NCBI RefSeq assembly: GCF_001182745.1
Contig: NZ_LN868938.1
Coordinates: 2,790,001-2,854,000, forward strand
DNA: 64,000 nt
Direction: 5' to 3'
Source: Nocardia farcinica
Lineage (GTDB): Bacteria; Actinomycetota; Actinomycetes; Mycobacteriales; Mycobacteriaceae
Numbering within the stretch: position 1 is the stretch's first letter; each line of letters begins with the position of its first letter. Below, one piece after another: positions 8,045 through 19,226 of the stretch. Under the pieces are notes generated by a model. That model worked only from the letters and a program-made list of their open reading frames with translations. It was not told the origin of the DNA and searched no databases. A program made the translations under genes and the position numbers.

Positions 8045-11000
8045 TCAGTTCGCTTCGTCCGCGGGCGGCCCGGCGGGACGTCCCACTGCCCGGCGGCGGG
8101 GCCGCTCGCGCGGCAGCACCACCGGTGCGGGTTCGTCGGCGTCGAACACCGGTGCGGCGGGCTGCTCGGTGCCCGACACCACGAACACCGCGGCGCTGCT
8201 GTCCGCGGCGGGCGCGGCAGCCGACCGCGCGACCCGGCGGCGGCGCGCGGGCCGCTCCGGCGCGACACCGTTGGCCTCGGCGGAGGACGCGGGCACGTCG
8301 GCGGACGACTGCGACTCGGCGGACGGCGCGGGTGTGGCGGCGGCCGGCTCCGACGCCTCGTCGGCGACCTGGCCCGGCTCGACCTGTCCGGCGAGTTCGG
8401 CCACCGCCGACTCCGCGGCCGCGACCTCCTCGGTGACCGGGACCTGCTCGGCGACTCCCGGCTCGGCGCCGGACTCGGTCACCGCGACCGCACCCGCGTC
8501 GGTGGGCAGGGCCAGCACGGCCTCGGCCTGCTCCTCCAGCGCCTCCGGCGTGGCGGTGCCTGCCTCGTCCCGTTCCTCGTCGGCGGCTGCCCGCTCGGCG
8601 GCATCCTCCGGCTGCGCGGTGTCCGGCCGGTCCGCGGCCTGCTGGGCGGCCGCCTCCCGCCGGGCGGCCTCGCGCTGGGCTCGACCGGCCCGGCGCCGCG
8701 ACCGCGAGGGCCGCACCTCCACGGTCTCGATGCCCTCGTCCTGGGCGACGGCGTCGGTGTCCGGCCCGGCCGCCACATCGGCGACCTGATCGGCCACCGA
8801 CTCCTCGGCGGCGCCCACGGACTCGGGGTGCGCCTCCGGCTCGTCGTGCTCGCCGCCGCCGGACTGGTGCGCGGCCATCGCCAGCGCGACCGGATGGGCG
8901 CGCTTGACGGCCGCGTCCTCCACGGTCTCGGTGGGCGCGGCGCCGTTGGCGGCGGGCGCGGCGGCGCCCTTGTCCCGCCCGCGGCGCCGGCGCGAACCGC
9001 TCTCGCGGCGGCCGCCGGACTCCTCGGCCTGGCCGGGTTCCACCGGGTAGTTGTGCACGATGATGCCGCGGCCGTGGCAGTGCTCACAGGTGGTGGAGAA
9101 GGCCTCGACCAGGCCGGTGCCCAGCTTCTTCCGGGTCATCTGCACCAGGCCGAGCGAGGTCACCTCGGAGACCTGGTGGCGGGTGCGGTCGCGCCCGAGC
9201 GCCTCGGTGAGCCTGCGCAGCACCAGGTCGCGGTTGGACTCGAGCACCATGTCGATGAAGTCGACGACGATCATGCCGCCGATGTCGCGCAGCCGCATCT
9301 GGCGCACGATCTCCTCGGCCGCCTCCAGGTTGTTCCTGGTGACCGTCTCCTCGAGATTGCTGCCACCGGAGCCGGTGAACTTGCCGGTGTTGACGTCGAT
9401 GACGGTCATCGCCTCGGTGCGGTCGATCACCAGGGTGCCGCCCGAGGGCAGCCACACCTTGCGGTCGAGCGCCTTGGCCAGCTGCTCGTCGATGCGGTAG
9501 GTCTCGAAGACGTCCACGCCGTTGTTCTCGTGCCGCGAGACCCGCGCCAGCAGGTCGGGGGCCACGGTGCGGATGTAGTTCTGCACCGTCGTCCATGCCC
9601 GCTCGCCCTCGATGACCAGCTGGGAGAAGTCCTCGTTGAACAGGTCGCGGATGACCTTGACCAGCAGGTCGGGCTCCTCGTAGAGGGTCTTGGGCGCGCC
9701 GCCGTCCTTGTCGGCCTGTTCCTGGATGCTGCGCCAGGTGCTCTGCAACCGCTCCACGTCGCGGGCCAGCTCGGCCTCGCTCACGCCTTCGGAGGCGGTG
9801 CGGATGATCACGCCCGCGTCGGGCGGGACGATCTCGCGCAGGATCTCCTTGAGCCGCTTGCGCTCGGTGTCGGGCAGCTTGCGGCTGATCCCGGTGGAGG
9901 TGCCGCCCGGCACGTACACCAGGAAGCGGCCCGCCAGGCTGATCTGGGTGGTGAGCCGGGCGCCCTTGTGCCCGACCGGGTCCTTGGACACCTGTACCAG
10001 CACCTGATCGCCGGGCTTGAGCGCCTGCTCGATCTTGCGTTCCTTGCCGCCGAGACCGGCGGCCTCCCAGTTCACCTCGCCCGCGTACAGCACGCCGTTG
10101 CGGCCGCGACCGATGTCGACGAACGCCGCCTCCATGCTCGGCAGCACGTTCTGCACCTTGCCGAGATAGACGTTGCCGACCATGGACGGCTGCCCGGTGT
10201 CGGTGACGAAGTGCTCGACGAGGATGTTGTCCTCGAGCACCGCGACCTGCGTGATGTTCGGGTGGTCCGGGAAGTTCTTCTCGCGCACCACCATCACCCG
10301 GTCCACCGCTTCGCGGCGGGCCAGGAACTCCGACTCGGTCAGGATCGGCGGCCGCCGCCTGCCCGCCTCGCGGCCGTCGCGGCGGCGCTGGCGCTTGGCC
10401 TCGAGCCGGGTGGAGCCGGTGATGCCCTGCACCTCGTCGACGCTCGCGCGCCCGCGGGCCTTGTTGCGCGGCTCGCGCTCGTGCACGACGGTGTTCGGCG
10501 GATCGTCGTCGGCGGGCTGGGCCTCGTCGCCGTCCCCGCCGACCTTGCGGCGGCGGCGACGGCGCCGCCTGCGGGTGGAACCCTCGGGTCCGCCGTTCTC
10601 CTCGGACTCCTCGGTGTCCTCGCCCTCGCCGGCGTCCGCGGTCGCGGCGGCGTCGGTGGTCTCGGCGGATTCCTCGGCCTGCGCGGACTCGGACTCGCGC
10701 TCCTCGGTGTCCGAGTCGGCGTGGTCGGTGTCCTCGCCGTCGGTGTCGGTGTCGGTGTCGTTCTGCTGCTCGCCGCGGCCACGACCGCGGCCACGACGAC
10801 CACGCCTGCGCCTGCGCGGCTGGCCGTCGCCCTCACCCTGATCGGCGTCGGCGCCCTGCTCGCCACGGTCCTGCTCGCCACGGTCCTGCTCGTCGGCCTC
10901 GGCGGCCTCGGGCTCGGTGGTCGCGGTGTCGGCCTCGTCCTCGGGCGCGGCCTCGGCCTTGCGGGCGTCGCGTTCGGCGCGGCGCTTGCGGCGCAGCTGC

Positions 11001-11482
11001 TCGGCGGCGGAGGCGTCCGGCGGCAGGAACAGCGGTGCGGCCACCTCGGCGGGCGGCTGGAAGACCACCGGTTCGGCAGGCGCCTCGGCGCGGACGGGAT
11101 GGGTGAACAACTGCGCGGTGGCGGGCTGGTCCGCCGGCGCGGGGGCGCTGGTCTGCAGGGGATCGGGTGCGGAGAACAGCAGCCCCGGTTGCGCGGGGGC
11201 GGCCGGTTCCGGCTCGGGTTCGGGTTGCGGGGGCGGGGCGGGCGCCGCGGTGGCGGTCGCGGGCTCGGCGTCGCCCGCGGCGAGGGCGTCACGCACGGTC
11301 TCGGCGACCGCCCGATCGACGTTGGATTGCGCACTGCGCGCCTCGGAGCCCAACTCGCTGAGTTTGGCGAGGATGCGTTTGCTGGTCACTCCCAGCCGCT
11401 TGGCAAGTGCGTGAACTCGGATTCGCTCCGGCAATTGATCGGCATCCTGTGATGTTGTTTCCAGCGGCTCTTGATCGGCCAC
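8045..11482 (-). CDS. rne: Ribonuclease E/G family endoribonuclease
   Basis: 1145 residues; the main mRNA-decay and rRNA-processing endonuclease. The N-terminus (residues about 15-60, IRVHALAKRLGVTSKRILAKL) resembles the IF2 N-terminal helical module, then comes a long acidic/basic low-complexity arm. The catalytic core follows: S1-like RNA-binding region (NVYLGKVQNVLPSMEAAFVD), DNase I-like region with the two metal-binding aspartates (IDVNTGKFTG and VVDFIDM), and a Zn-link CEHC. An Ala/Glu-rich disordered C-terminal tail of about 330 residues ends the protein. GTG 11482 is chosen because GAGGAGA precedes it by 5 nt; longer frames have no homology. It is monocistronic, between hairpins at each side, with a 0.5-kb 5' region as for mycobacterial rne. 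Confidence 0.95.
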   Translation of the reverse strand: MADQEPLETTSQDADQLPERIRVHALAKRLGVTSKRILAKLSELGSEARSAQSNVDRAVAETVRDALAAGDAEPATATAAPAPPPQPEPEPEPAAPAQPGLLFSAPDPLQTSAPAPADQPATAQLFTHPVRAEAPAEPVVFQPPAEVAAPLFLPPDASAAEQLRRKRRAERDARKAEAAPEDEADTATTEPEAAEADEQDRGEQDRGEQGADADQGEGDGQPRRRRRGRRGRGRGRGEQQNDTDTDTDGEDTDHADSDTEERESESAQAEESAETTDAAATADAGEGEDTEESEENGGPEGSTRRRRRRRRRKVGGDGDEAQPADDDPPNTVVHEREPRNKARGRASVDEVQGITGSTRLEAKRQRRRDGREAGRRRPPILTESEFLARREAVDRVMVVREKNFPDHPNITQVAVLEDNILVEHFVTDTGQPSMVGNVYLGKVQNVLPSMEAAFVDIGRGRNGVLYAGEVNWEAAGLGGKERKIEQALKPGDQVLVQVSKDPVGHKGARLTTQISLAGRFLVYVPGGTSTGISRKLPDTERKRLKEILREIVPPDAGVIIRTASEGVSEAELARDVERLQSTWRSIQEQADKDGGAPKTLYEEPDLLVKVIRDLFNEDFSQLVIEGERAWTTVQNYIRTVAPDLLARVSRHENNGVDVFETYRIDEQLAKALDRKVWLPSGGTLVIDRTEAMTVIDVNTGKFTGSGGSNLEETVTRNNLEAAEEIVRQMRLRDIGGMIVVDFIDMVLESNRDLVLRRLTEALGRDRTRHQVSEVTSLGLVQMTRKKLGTGLVEAFSTTCEHCHGRGIIVHNYPVEPGQAEESGGRRESGSRRRRGRDKGAAAPAANGAAPTETVEDAAVKRAHPVALAMAAHQSGGGEHDEPEAHPESVGAAEESVADQVADVAAGPDTDAVAQDEGIETVEVRPSRSRRRAGRAQREAARREAAAQQAADRPDTAQPEDAAERAAADEERDEAGTATPEALEEQAEAVLALPTDAGAVAVTESGAEPGVAEQVPVTEEVAAAESAVAELAGQVEPGQVADEASEPAAATPAPSAESQSSADVPASSAEANGVAPERPARRRRVARSAAAPAADSSAAVFVVSGTEQPAAPVFDADEPAPVVLPRERPRRRAVGRPAGPPADEAN

Positions 11483-11988
11483 GAAGTCTCCTCGGGCCCC
11501 CGGGCGCGTTCCAGTCCGTTGACTGTGACGCGGCCGGCGCGGGGGCGCTGTCTGTAACACCTCACGTCGTCGACGCGAGGTCCTGTGGTCTCGCCCCGCG
11601 TGCCCGGTTGTCACCTGGTTCTTCGTCGTTCGGGCTAACTGGTCACGCGGCGCCTGGCTGTTGGCTGAACTCCACGGCACGAGCGCTCATCCAGCGTGCC
11701 GACGCGAACCCCCACGCCCTCAGCAACCGGGCGTGAGCATCCGTGGCAGCGATGATCGGCATCGAACCGCGGTGTCATCCGGTCACCGTCGTCACCCACG
11801 TTTCGCGTACCAGCGCGAACAGTCGGTGTCGACGAGGACCACTGCCAGTATCCCATACACCGCGCCGGTAACTCGCCATCGGCGCACAGGTGAGCGTATG
11901 CCCAGGAGTTGCCGGGTGCCCCGGCGTGCCGCGGAGACGACGGTGGCGGCGGGGAAATCCCCGCCGCCACCACCGGACGATGCGGGCC
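11483..11988. other. 506-nt intergenic region: rne leader and ndk terminator
   Basis: It holds the ndk terminator hairpin at 11942-11971 and, on the minus strand, the long upstream/leader region of rne. Long rne 5' UTRs are known in mycobacteria. No convincing gene is visible; open frames here have no recognisable protein character. Confidence 0.6.
11942..11971 (-). terminator. Terminator hairpin after ndk
   Basis: A perfect 13-bp stem (11942-11954 with 11959-11971) and an AAAT loop, 17 nt past the ndk stop, ending the valS-folC-DUF4233-ndk transcript. No U-tract on the minus strand. Confidence 0.7.
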
Positions 11989-12408
11989 CTACGCGGCCGG
12001 GAACTCCGGGAACCAGAGACCGATCTCACGCTTGGCCGACTCGGGCGAATCGGAGCCGTGGACCAGGTTGTACTGGGTCTCGAGGCCGAAGTCGCCGCGG
12101 ATGCTGCCGGGAGCGGCCTTCTCCACCGGGTCGGTGCCGCCGGCGAGCTGACGGAAGGCGGCGATCGCGCGCGGGCCCTCGAGCACCGCCGCCACGACCG
12201 GGCCGGAGGTGATGAACTCGATCAAGGAGCCGAAGAACGGCTTGTCGGCGTGCTCGGCGTAATGCTCGCGCGCCAGCTCGTCCGACACCTGCTTGAGCTC
12301 CAGGGCGGCGATCTTCAGGCCCTTGCGCTCGATCCGGGCCAGCACCTCGCCGACCAGGCCGCGCGACACGCCGTCCGGCTTGATGAGTACCAACGTCTGC
12401 TCAGTCAC
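11989..12408 (-). CDS. ndk: Nucleoside diphosphate kinase
   Basis: 139 residues, full length. It transfers the gamma phosphate between nucleoside triphosphates and diphosphates through a phospho-histidine. Conserved [12 protein letters not shown] at the N-terminus, and the catalytic His in NLVHGSDS with the following [13 protein letters not shown]. It is the last gene of the valS-folC-DUF4233-ndk run, 10 nt after the DUF4233 gene, followed by a perfect hairpin. Confidence 0.98.
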   Translation of the reverse strand: MTEQTLVLIKPDGVSRGLVGEVLARIERKGLKIAALELKQVSDELAREHYAEHADKPFFGSLIEFITSGPVVAAVLEGPRAIAAFRQLAGGTDPVEKAAPGSIRGDFGLETQYNLVHGSDSPESAKREIGLWFPEFPAA

Positions 12409-12418
12409 GGCGCACAGC

Positions 12419-12829
12419 CTAACGGCCCTGGGGGCGTACCCGCTGACTGGGCAGCAGCCCCCGGTCCATCCGCCGCTTCACCTCGTGCCGCAGGATCAGG
12501 ATGAACGCCCAGACCAGCACGAATACCACCCCGATGACGAGGATGGAGAGGTGGATGAACCCGCCGAGCAGCACCAGCACCTGCAGGCCGAGGTTGAACG
12601 CCAGCGCCCAGGACCGGCCCTGCAAGCCGGCGCCGAGGATCATCGCCAGCGCCAGGATCACCAGGTAGCTGCCGGAGAACCAGGTGATGCCGCCGCCCAC
12701 GTCGGCGACCACGGGCAGCGCGAGCAGCACCACGATCGACTCGAGCACCAGCGTGCCCGCCATCACGCCGCGCAGGCCCTTCCACGGGTCGGGCGGCGCG
12801 GGCACGTCCGCGGGGCGTTCCTCACTCAT
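12419..12829 (-). CDS. DUF4233 integral membrane protein
   Basis: 136 residues. After a short acidic N-terminus ([17 protein letters not shown]) four hydrophobic helices are visible (about residues 22-45, 50-68, 72-92 and 95-115), then a basic cytosolic tail. It matches the DUF4233 family found between folC and ndk throughout mycolata (Rv2446c position in M. tuberculosis). Function is unknown. ATG 12829 has AAAGGA six nt upstream. It starts 19 nt after folC and ends 10 nt before ndk, so it is firmly inside the operon. Confidence 0.85.
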   Translation of the reverse strand: MSEERPADVPAPPDPWKGLRGVMAGTLVLESIVVLLALPVVADVGGGITWFSGSYLVILALAMILGAGLQGRSWALAFNLGLQVLVLLGGFIHLSILVIGVVFVLVWAFILILRHEVKRRMDRGLLPSQRVRPQGR

Positions 12830-12848
12830 CGGGTGTCCTTTCGCCGCG

Positions 12849-14326
12849 TCACGCGGGGTCCTTGCCGAACAGCGCGCGAGCCGCCCCCGCGGTGACCACC
12901 GAACCGGTGACCACCACGCCGGCGCCGGAGACCATCTCCCCGCTCTCACCGACCTCTTCGGCGAGCGCGATGGCGGTTTCCAGCGCGTCCGGCAACGTCT
13001 GGGCGGTGACGACCCGTTCGTCGCCGAACCGCTGCACGGCCAGGTCGGCCAGCGCGTCGATCTCGAGCGCGCGCGGTGAGCCGTTGGTGGTCACCACGAT
13101 CTCGTCGAACACCGGCTCCAGCGCCTCCAGGATCCCGGCCGCGTCCTTGTCGCCGAGCACGGCGATCACTCCGACGAGCTTGCGGAAGTCGAACTCGGTG
13201 CTGATGGTGGTGGCCAGGGCGCGCGCCCCCGCCGGATTGTGCGCGGCGTCGACGAAGATGCTCGGCGCGCTGCGCATCCGCTCCATCCGCCCCGGGCTGG
13301 CGACCGCGGCGAAGCCCGCGCGGACCGCCTCGACGTCGAGTTGCCGCTGCGCGCCCGCGCCGAAGAACGCCTCCACCGCGGCCAGCGCCAGCACCGCGTT
13401 GCGGGCCTGGTGCTCACCGTGCAACGGCAGGAAGATCTCGTCGTAGACCCCGCCGAGGCCCTGCAGCTCCAACTGCTGCCCGCCGACGGCGATGCGCCTG
13501 CTCAGCACCGTGAACTCGGCGCCCTCGCGGGCGACGGCGGCGTCGACCTCGACGGCGCGGCGCAGCAGCACCTCCATCGCCTCGGGCTCCTGCTGGGCGA
13601 TCACCGCGACGGTGTCGCGCGGCACCAGGCTCTCCGGCGCGCGCTTGATGATGCCCGCCTTCTCCCCGGCGATGCTCGCCAGATCGGGCCCCAGATACTC
13701 GGTGTGGTCCAGGCCGATGGGGGTGATGACCGCGACCTGCCCGTCGATGACATTGGTCGCGTCCCAGGTGCCGCCCATCCCGGTCTCCACCACCGCGACA
13801 TCGACCGGCGCCTCGGCGAAGGCCGCGTAGGCCATGCCGGTGAGCACCTCGAACTTGCTCATCGCCGGTCCGCCCACGGCGGCCGACTGCTGGTCGATCA
13901 TCTCGACGTAGGGCTGGATCTCCCGGTAGGTCTCCACGTACTTGGCCGGGCTGATCGGCGCGTTGTCGATGCTGATGCGCTCGGTGGCCAGCTGCAGATG
14001 CGGGCTGATGATGCGGCCCGTGCGCCGGTGCAGCGCGGTGAGCAGGGCATCGATCATCCGGGTCACCGAGGTCTTGCCGTTGGTGCCCGCGATGTGGATG
14101 GCCGGGTAGGCCTGCTGCGGCGAGCCGAGCAGGTCCATCAGGGTGGCGATCCGGGTGAGCGAGGGCTCGATCTTGGTCTCCGGCCACCGCTGGTCGAGTT
14201 CGGCTTCCACCAGCGCCATCTCGGCCAGCTCGACCGGCGACGGCCCGGAGCCCAGCCGGGCGCCGGTGCCGTCGTCGCGGTACTGCCGCTCCGGTTCCGG
14301 GTTGGCACCCGGTGCGCTGTCCTCGC

Positions 14327-14330
<4 letters not shown>
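12849..14330 (-). CDS. folC: Folylpolyglutamate synthase / dihydrofolate synthase
   Basis: 493 residues. It adds glutamate to dihydropteroate and to reduced folates. The Mur-ligase fold is clear: P-loop AGTNGKTS (81-88), the ERISID region, [22 protein letters not shown] and the C-terminal [13 protein letters not shown] 14330 starts inside the valS stop (GTGA, 4-nt overlap), giving translational coupling to valS. The first 30 or so residues are a non-conserved polar extension. The valS-folC pairing is conserved in mycobacteria. Confidence 0.95.
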
Positions 14331-17008
<2,678 letters not shown>

Positions 17009-17563
17009 TCCGTGATCCTATCGGGCCGCGCCGGACGCGATCGGCCCCCTCCGGCCCCTCCGCGCGGGTGTGGTCCGCGCGATCGGCGGGGCGCCCCGAA
17101 CCGGGCGGAGACCCGGGCAGAAAAGAAGGCGGAGCCTTCGGTGGATGAGGGACACCGAACACTCCGCCTATGACCAGAGCTTACCGCCTCCCCGGGACCG
17201 GATCCGGAATCCACAAGCAATTCTCAGCTTCTGTTCCGCGGGCTGGAAAACCCTGGTCATCCGTCCAGGCCGCCCTCGGTCCCGACTGTGGCCGAGCACA
17301 ACCGCGGCCTGCTCACGACCAGGGGAAACACCCGTGTGTGCCGGTCCGTTCGGTACCGCGGCGCGACCGGTTGCGACCCCGCTCACACCGCGGAAGACCT
17401 TGCCGCGACGGAGAACTCGCCCGGACGCGGGCGAAACCCGTTGGCACAGGTGGAGTCACAGCGGAAATCAGGGTTTTCCCTGTTGCCGAACCGGGCGGTG
17501 GCCTGGAGTCTGGAAGAGGTGAACCCCCCGCTCGATGCTCTACCCCTGCACTCCCCCGCACCG
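17009..17563. other. 555-nt intergenic region between valS and the P-loop gene
   Basis: It contains the minus-strand terminator/attenuator (17127-17169) and, on the plus strand, the upstream region of the P-loop gene. An in-frame plus-strand extension (from 17288) exists but reads as low-quality coding sequence. A possible minus-strand leader or small RNA would lie at about 17170-17400. Confidence 0.5.
17127..17169 (-). terminator. Intrinsic terminator or attenuator in the valS leader
   Basis: A nested hairpin: outer arms AGGCGGAG (17127-17134) and CTCCGCCT (17162-17169), inner arms TTCGGTG (17137-17143) and CACCGAA (17153-17159). Read on the minus strand it is followed by TCTTTTCTG, so it terminates leftward transcription about 118 nt before the valS start. 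No minus-strand gene lies between it and position 18270. Confidence 0.7.
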
Positions 17564-18241
17564 ATGACCTCGGTCGCCGGATCGGGCGTGCTCACACCCG
17601 CGGCCGTGCACGATCTGCGCGACCATGCGATCCGCGCGCTGCGCTACCCACCCCGGGCCGCCGTGGTGTTCTCCGGCGTGCCAGGGGCGGGGAAGAGCAC
17701 GGCGCTGCGAAAACTGTTCGGCTCCACCGCCGATCACCGGCGACCGCCGCGCGGCCCGGCCGGCTCGGTCGTGCTCGACTCGCTGCACGCCCGCAACCGC
17801 CTGACACCGCGGCTGCGCATGCTGCCCTATCCGCTGTGGCGGCCGGTCGTGCACCTCGCCCACTACACCGCCATCCGCCGCGCGCTGCGCACCGCGGACG
17901 GGCCGGTGATCATCCACGATTGCGGCACCTTCGCCTGGAGCAGGCGGTTGATCGCCCGCTGGACCGCGGCCGCGGGCCGTGACCTGCACGTCGTCATGAT
18001 CGATGTGCCGCCGACGGTGGCCAGGGCCGGCCAGTACGCGCGCGGCAGGCGCAGCAACGGGCTGTTCTTCACCCTGCACTGCCGGCGCTGGGACGAGCTG
18101 ATCGCGGCGATGGCCGATGCCGCGCCCGCGGTCGCCGCGTCGGTGGTGATCGTCGACCGGGCCGCGATCAACCGCGTCCAGGAGGTGCGATTCGACTCGG
18201 ACGCCGCACCGTCCGTGGCCGCCCGCGAGGCCACCGCCTGA
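17564..18241 (+). CDS. P-loop NTPase / AAA-type ATP-binding protein of unknown role
   Basis: 225 residues from ATG 17564; an in-frame GTG at 17519 would add 15 residues but its purine run is too close to serve as a ribosome site, so the start is uncertain. A Walker A motif GVPGAGKST lies at 38-46, then LDSLHARNRL, a VIIHDCGT strand (possible Walker B) and a basic helix GQYARGRRS followed by FFTLHCRRWDELI. The layout resembles small kinases of the zeta-toxin/adenylylsulfate-kinase class, which transfer phosphate to small molecules, but no substrate motif is diagnostic. It stands alone on the plus strand between two minus-strand units. Function not assigned. Confidence 0.65.
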   Translation: MTSVAGSGVLTPAAVHDLRDHAIRALRYPPRAAVVFSGVPGAGKSTALRKLFGSTADHRRPPRGPAGSVVLDSLHARNRLTPRLRMLPYPLWRPVVHLAHYTAIRRALRTADGPVIIHDCGTFAWSRRLIARWTAAAGRDLHVVMIDVPPTVARAGQYARGRRSNGLFFTLHCRRWDELIAAMADAAPAVAASVVIVDRAAINRVQEVRFDSDAAPSVAAREATA

Positions 18242-18269
18242 GCGGGTCGGCGGCCGGAGGTGGTTCGGC

Positions 18270-19226
18270 TCAGGGCACCAGCACCGTCAGCGCCCGCGGT
18301 ACCGCCCGCGCCGTGATCGGCAGGGTGCCCGCCGGCTCGCCGTCGGCGGTGGCGGGCGCGCCCGGTGAGCTCAGCGTGACCTCGGCGGCCCGGTACTGAC
18401 GCACCGCGGGATGGTCGACCCGCTTGCCTGCCGACAGCGCGGGCAGGAAGCGCAGCATCTCCAGTCGCGACACCGCGCCCACCACGGTGACGTCGAGCAG
18501 CCCGTCGTCGGATTCGGCGTCGGGGCAGATGAGCATGCCGCCGCCGTAGGTCCGGGTGTTGCCGACGGCGACCATGACCGCGTCGGTGTCGAAGGCGCCG
18601 TCGGCGGCGGGGTTGTCCAGCGCGCCGGGCGCGATGCCCGACAGCTCGATGCGGTAGGGCAAGCCGATGCCGCCGGTGATCTCCGCCAGGGCCGCCACGG
18701 TGTAACGCAGCGGGCCCCGGGGCCAGCGCATCCGGTTGGCGCGCAAGGTCACTCGCGCGTCGAATCCGGTACCGGCCACGGTCGCGAACCACATGGGCGC
18801 GGCGCCGGGCGCGGTGATCTGTCCGAGGTCCATCACGGCCGTGCGGCCGCGCAGCAGCAGATCGACGGCCGCGGCGGTGTCGTCGGTGGGCACGCCGAGC
18901 GCGCGGGCCAGATCGTTGCCGGTGCCGCTGGGCACCAGACCCAACGGCACGCCCGCGTGCGCGAGCGCGTCGAGCAGCACACACACCAGGCCGTCGCCAC
19001 CGACGCAGACCACCGCGCCCGGGCGGGCCTGCGGATCGGCCAGCGCGTCGCGCACCAGCCGCACCGATTCGGCCGCGGAGTCGGCGCGGACCTCGGTGAC
19101 CTCCACCCCGCGCGCCGCGAGCCGGGCGACGGCCGCCGCGGCGGTGTCGTGCCCCCGGCCCTGCCCGGAGAGCCGGTTGGCGACCACGAGCACCGAACGG
19201 ACGGCGGGGGTTTCGCGGGCGCTCAT
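18270..19226 (-). CDS. Diacylglycerol/lipid kinase (DagK/YegS family)
   Basis: 318 residues. The nucleotide-binding GGDG at 76-79 and PSGTGNDLA (about 100-107) identify the diacylglycerol/sphingosine kinase catalytic domain, with GTGFDA and the C-terminal beta domain (DSDDGLLDV-like ESDDGLLDVTVVGAV) following. It would phosphorylate a lipid such as diacylglycerol at the inner membrane face. ATG 19226 overlaps the TGA of the upstream AGPS-like gene by one base (TGATG), so the two are co-translated. This places a lipid kinase next to an ether-lipid-type enzyme and, across the divergent promoter, a glycerol-3-phosphate dehydrogenase. Confidence 0.88.
   Translation of the reverse strand: MSARETPAVRSVLVVANRLSGQGRGHDTAAAAVARLAARGVEVTEVRADSAAESVRLVRDALADPQARPGAVVCVGGDGLVCVLLDALAHAGVPLGLVPSGTGNDLARALGVPTDDTAAAVDLLLRGRTAVMDLGQITAPGAAPMWFATVAGTGFDARVTLRANRMRWPRGPLRYTVAALAEITGGIGLPYRIELSGIAPGALDNPAADGAFDTDAVMVAVGNTRTYGGGMLICPDAESDDGLLDVTVVGAVSRLEMLRFLPALSAGKRVDHPAVRQYRAAEVTLSSPGAPATADGEPAGTLPITARAVPRALTVLVP

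Noticed and set aside
7805..11452. A plus-strand open frame of 1215 codons
   Set aside because: Antisense of rne. Composition is Leu/Gly/Arg-biased and there are no motifs, while the minus strand has the complete RNase E.
17351..17360. T-box-like core CGGTACCGCG on the plus strand
   Set aside because: It matches nine of ten bases of the T-box core TGGNACCGCG, but it is on the strand opposite to valS, and the downstream plus-strand gene is not an amino-acid gene. It is also a chance-prone GC palindrome.
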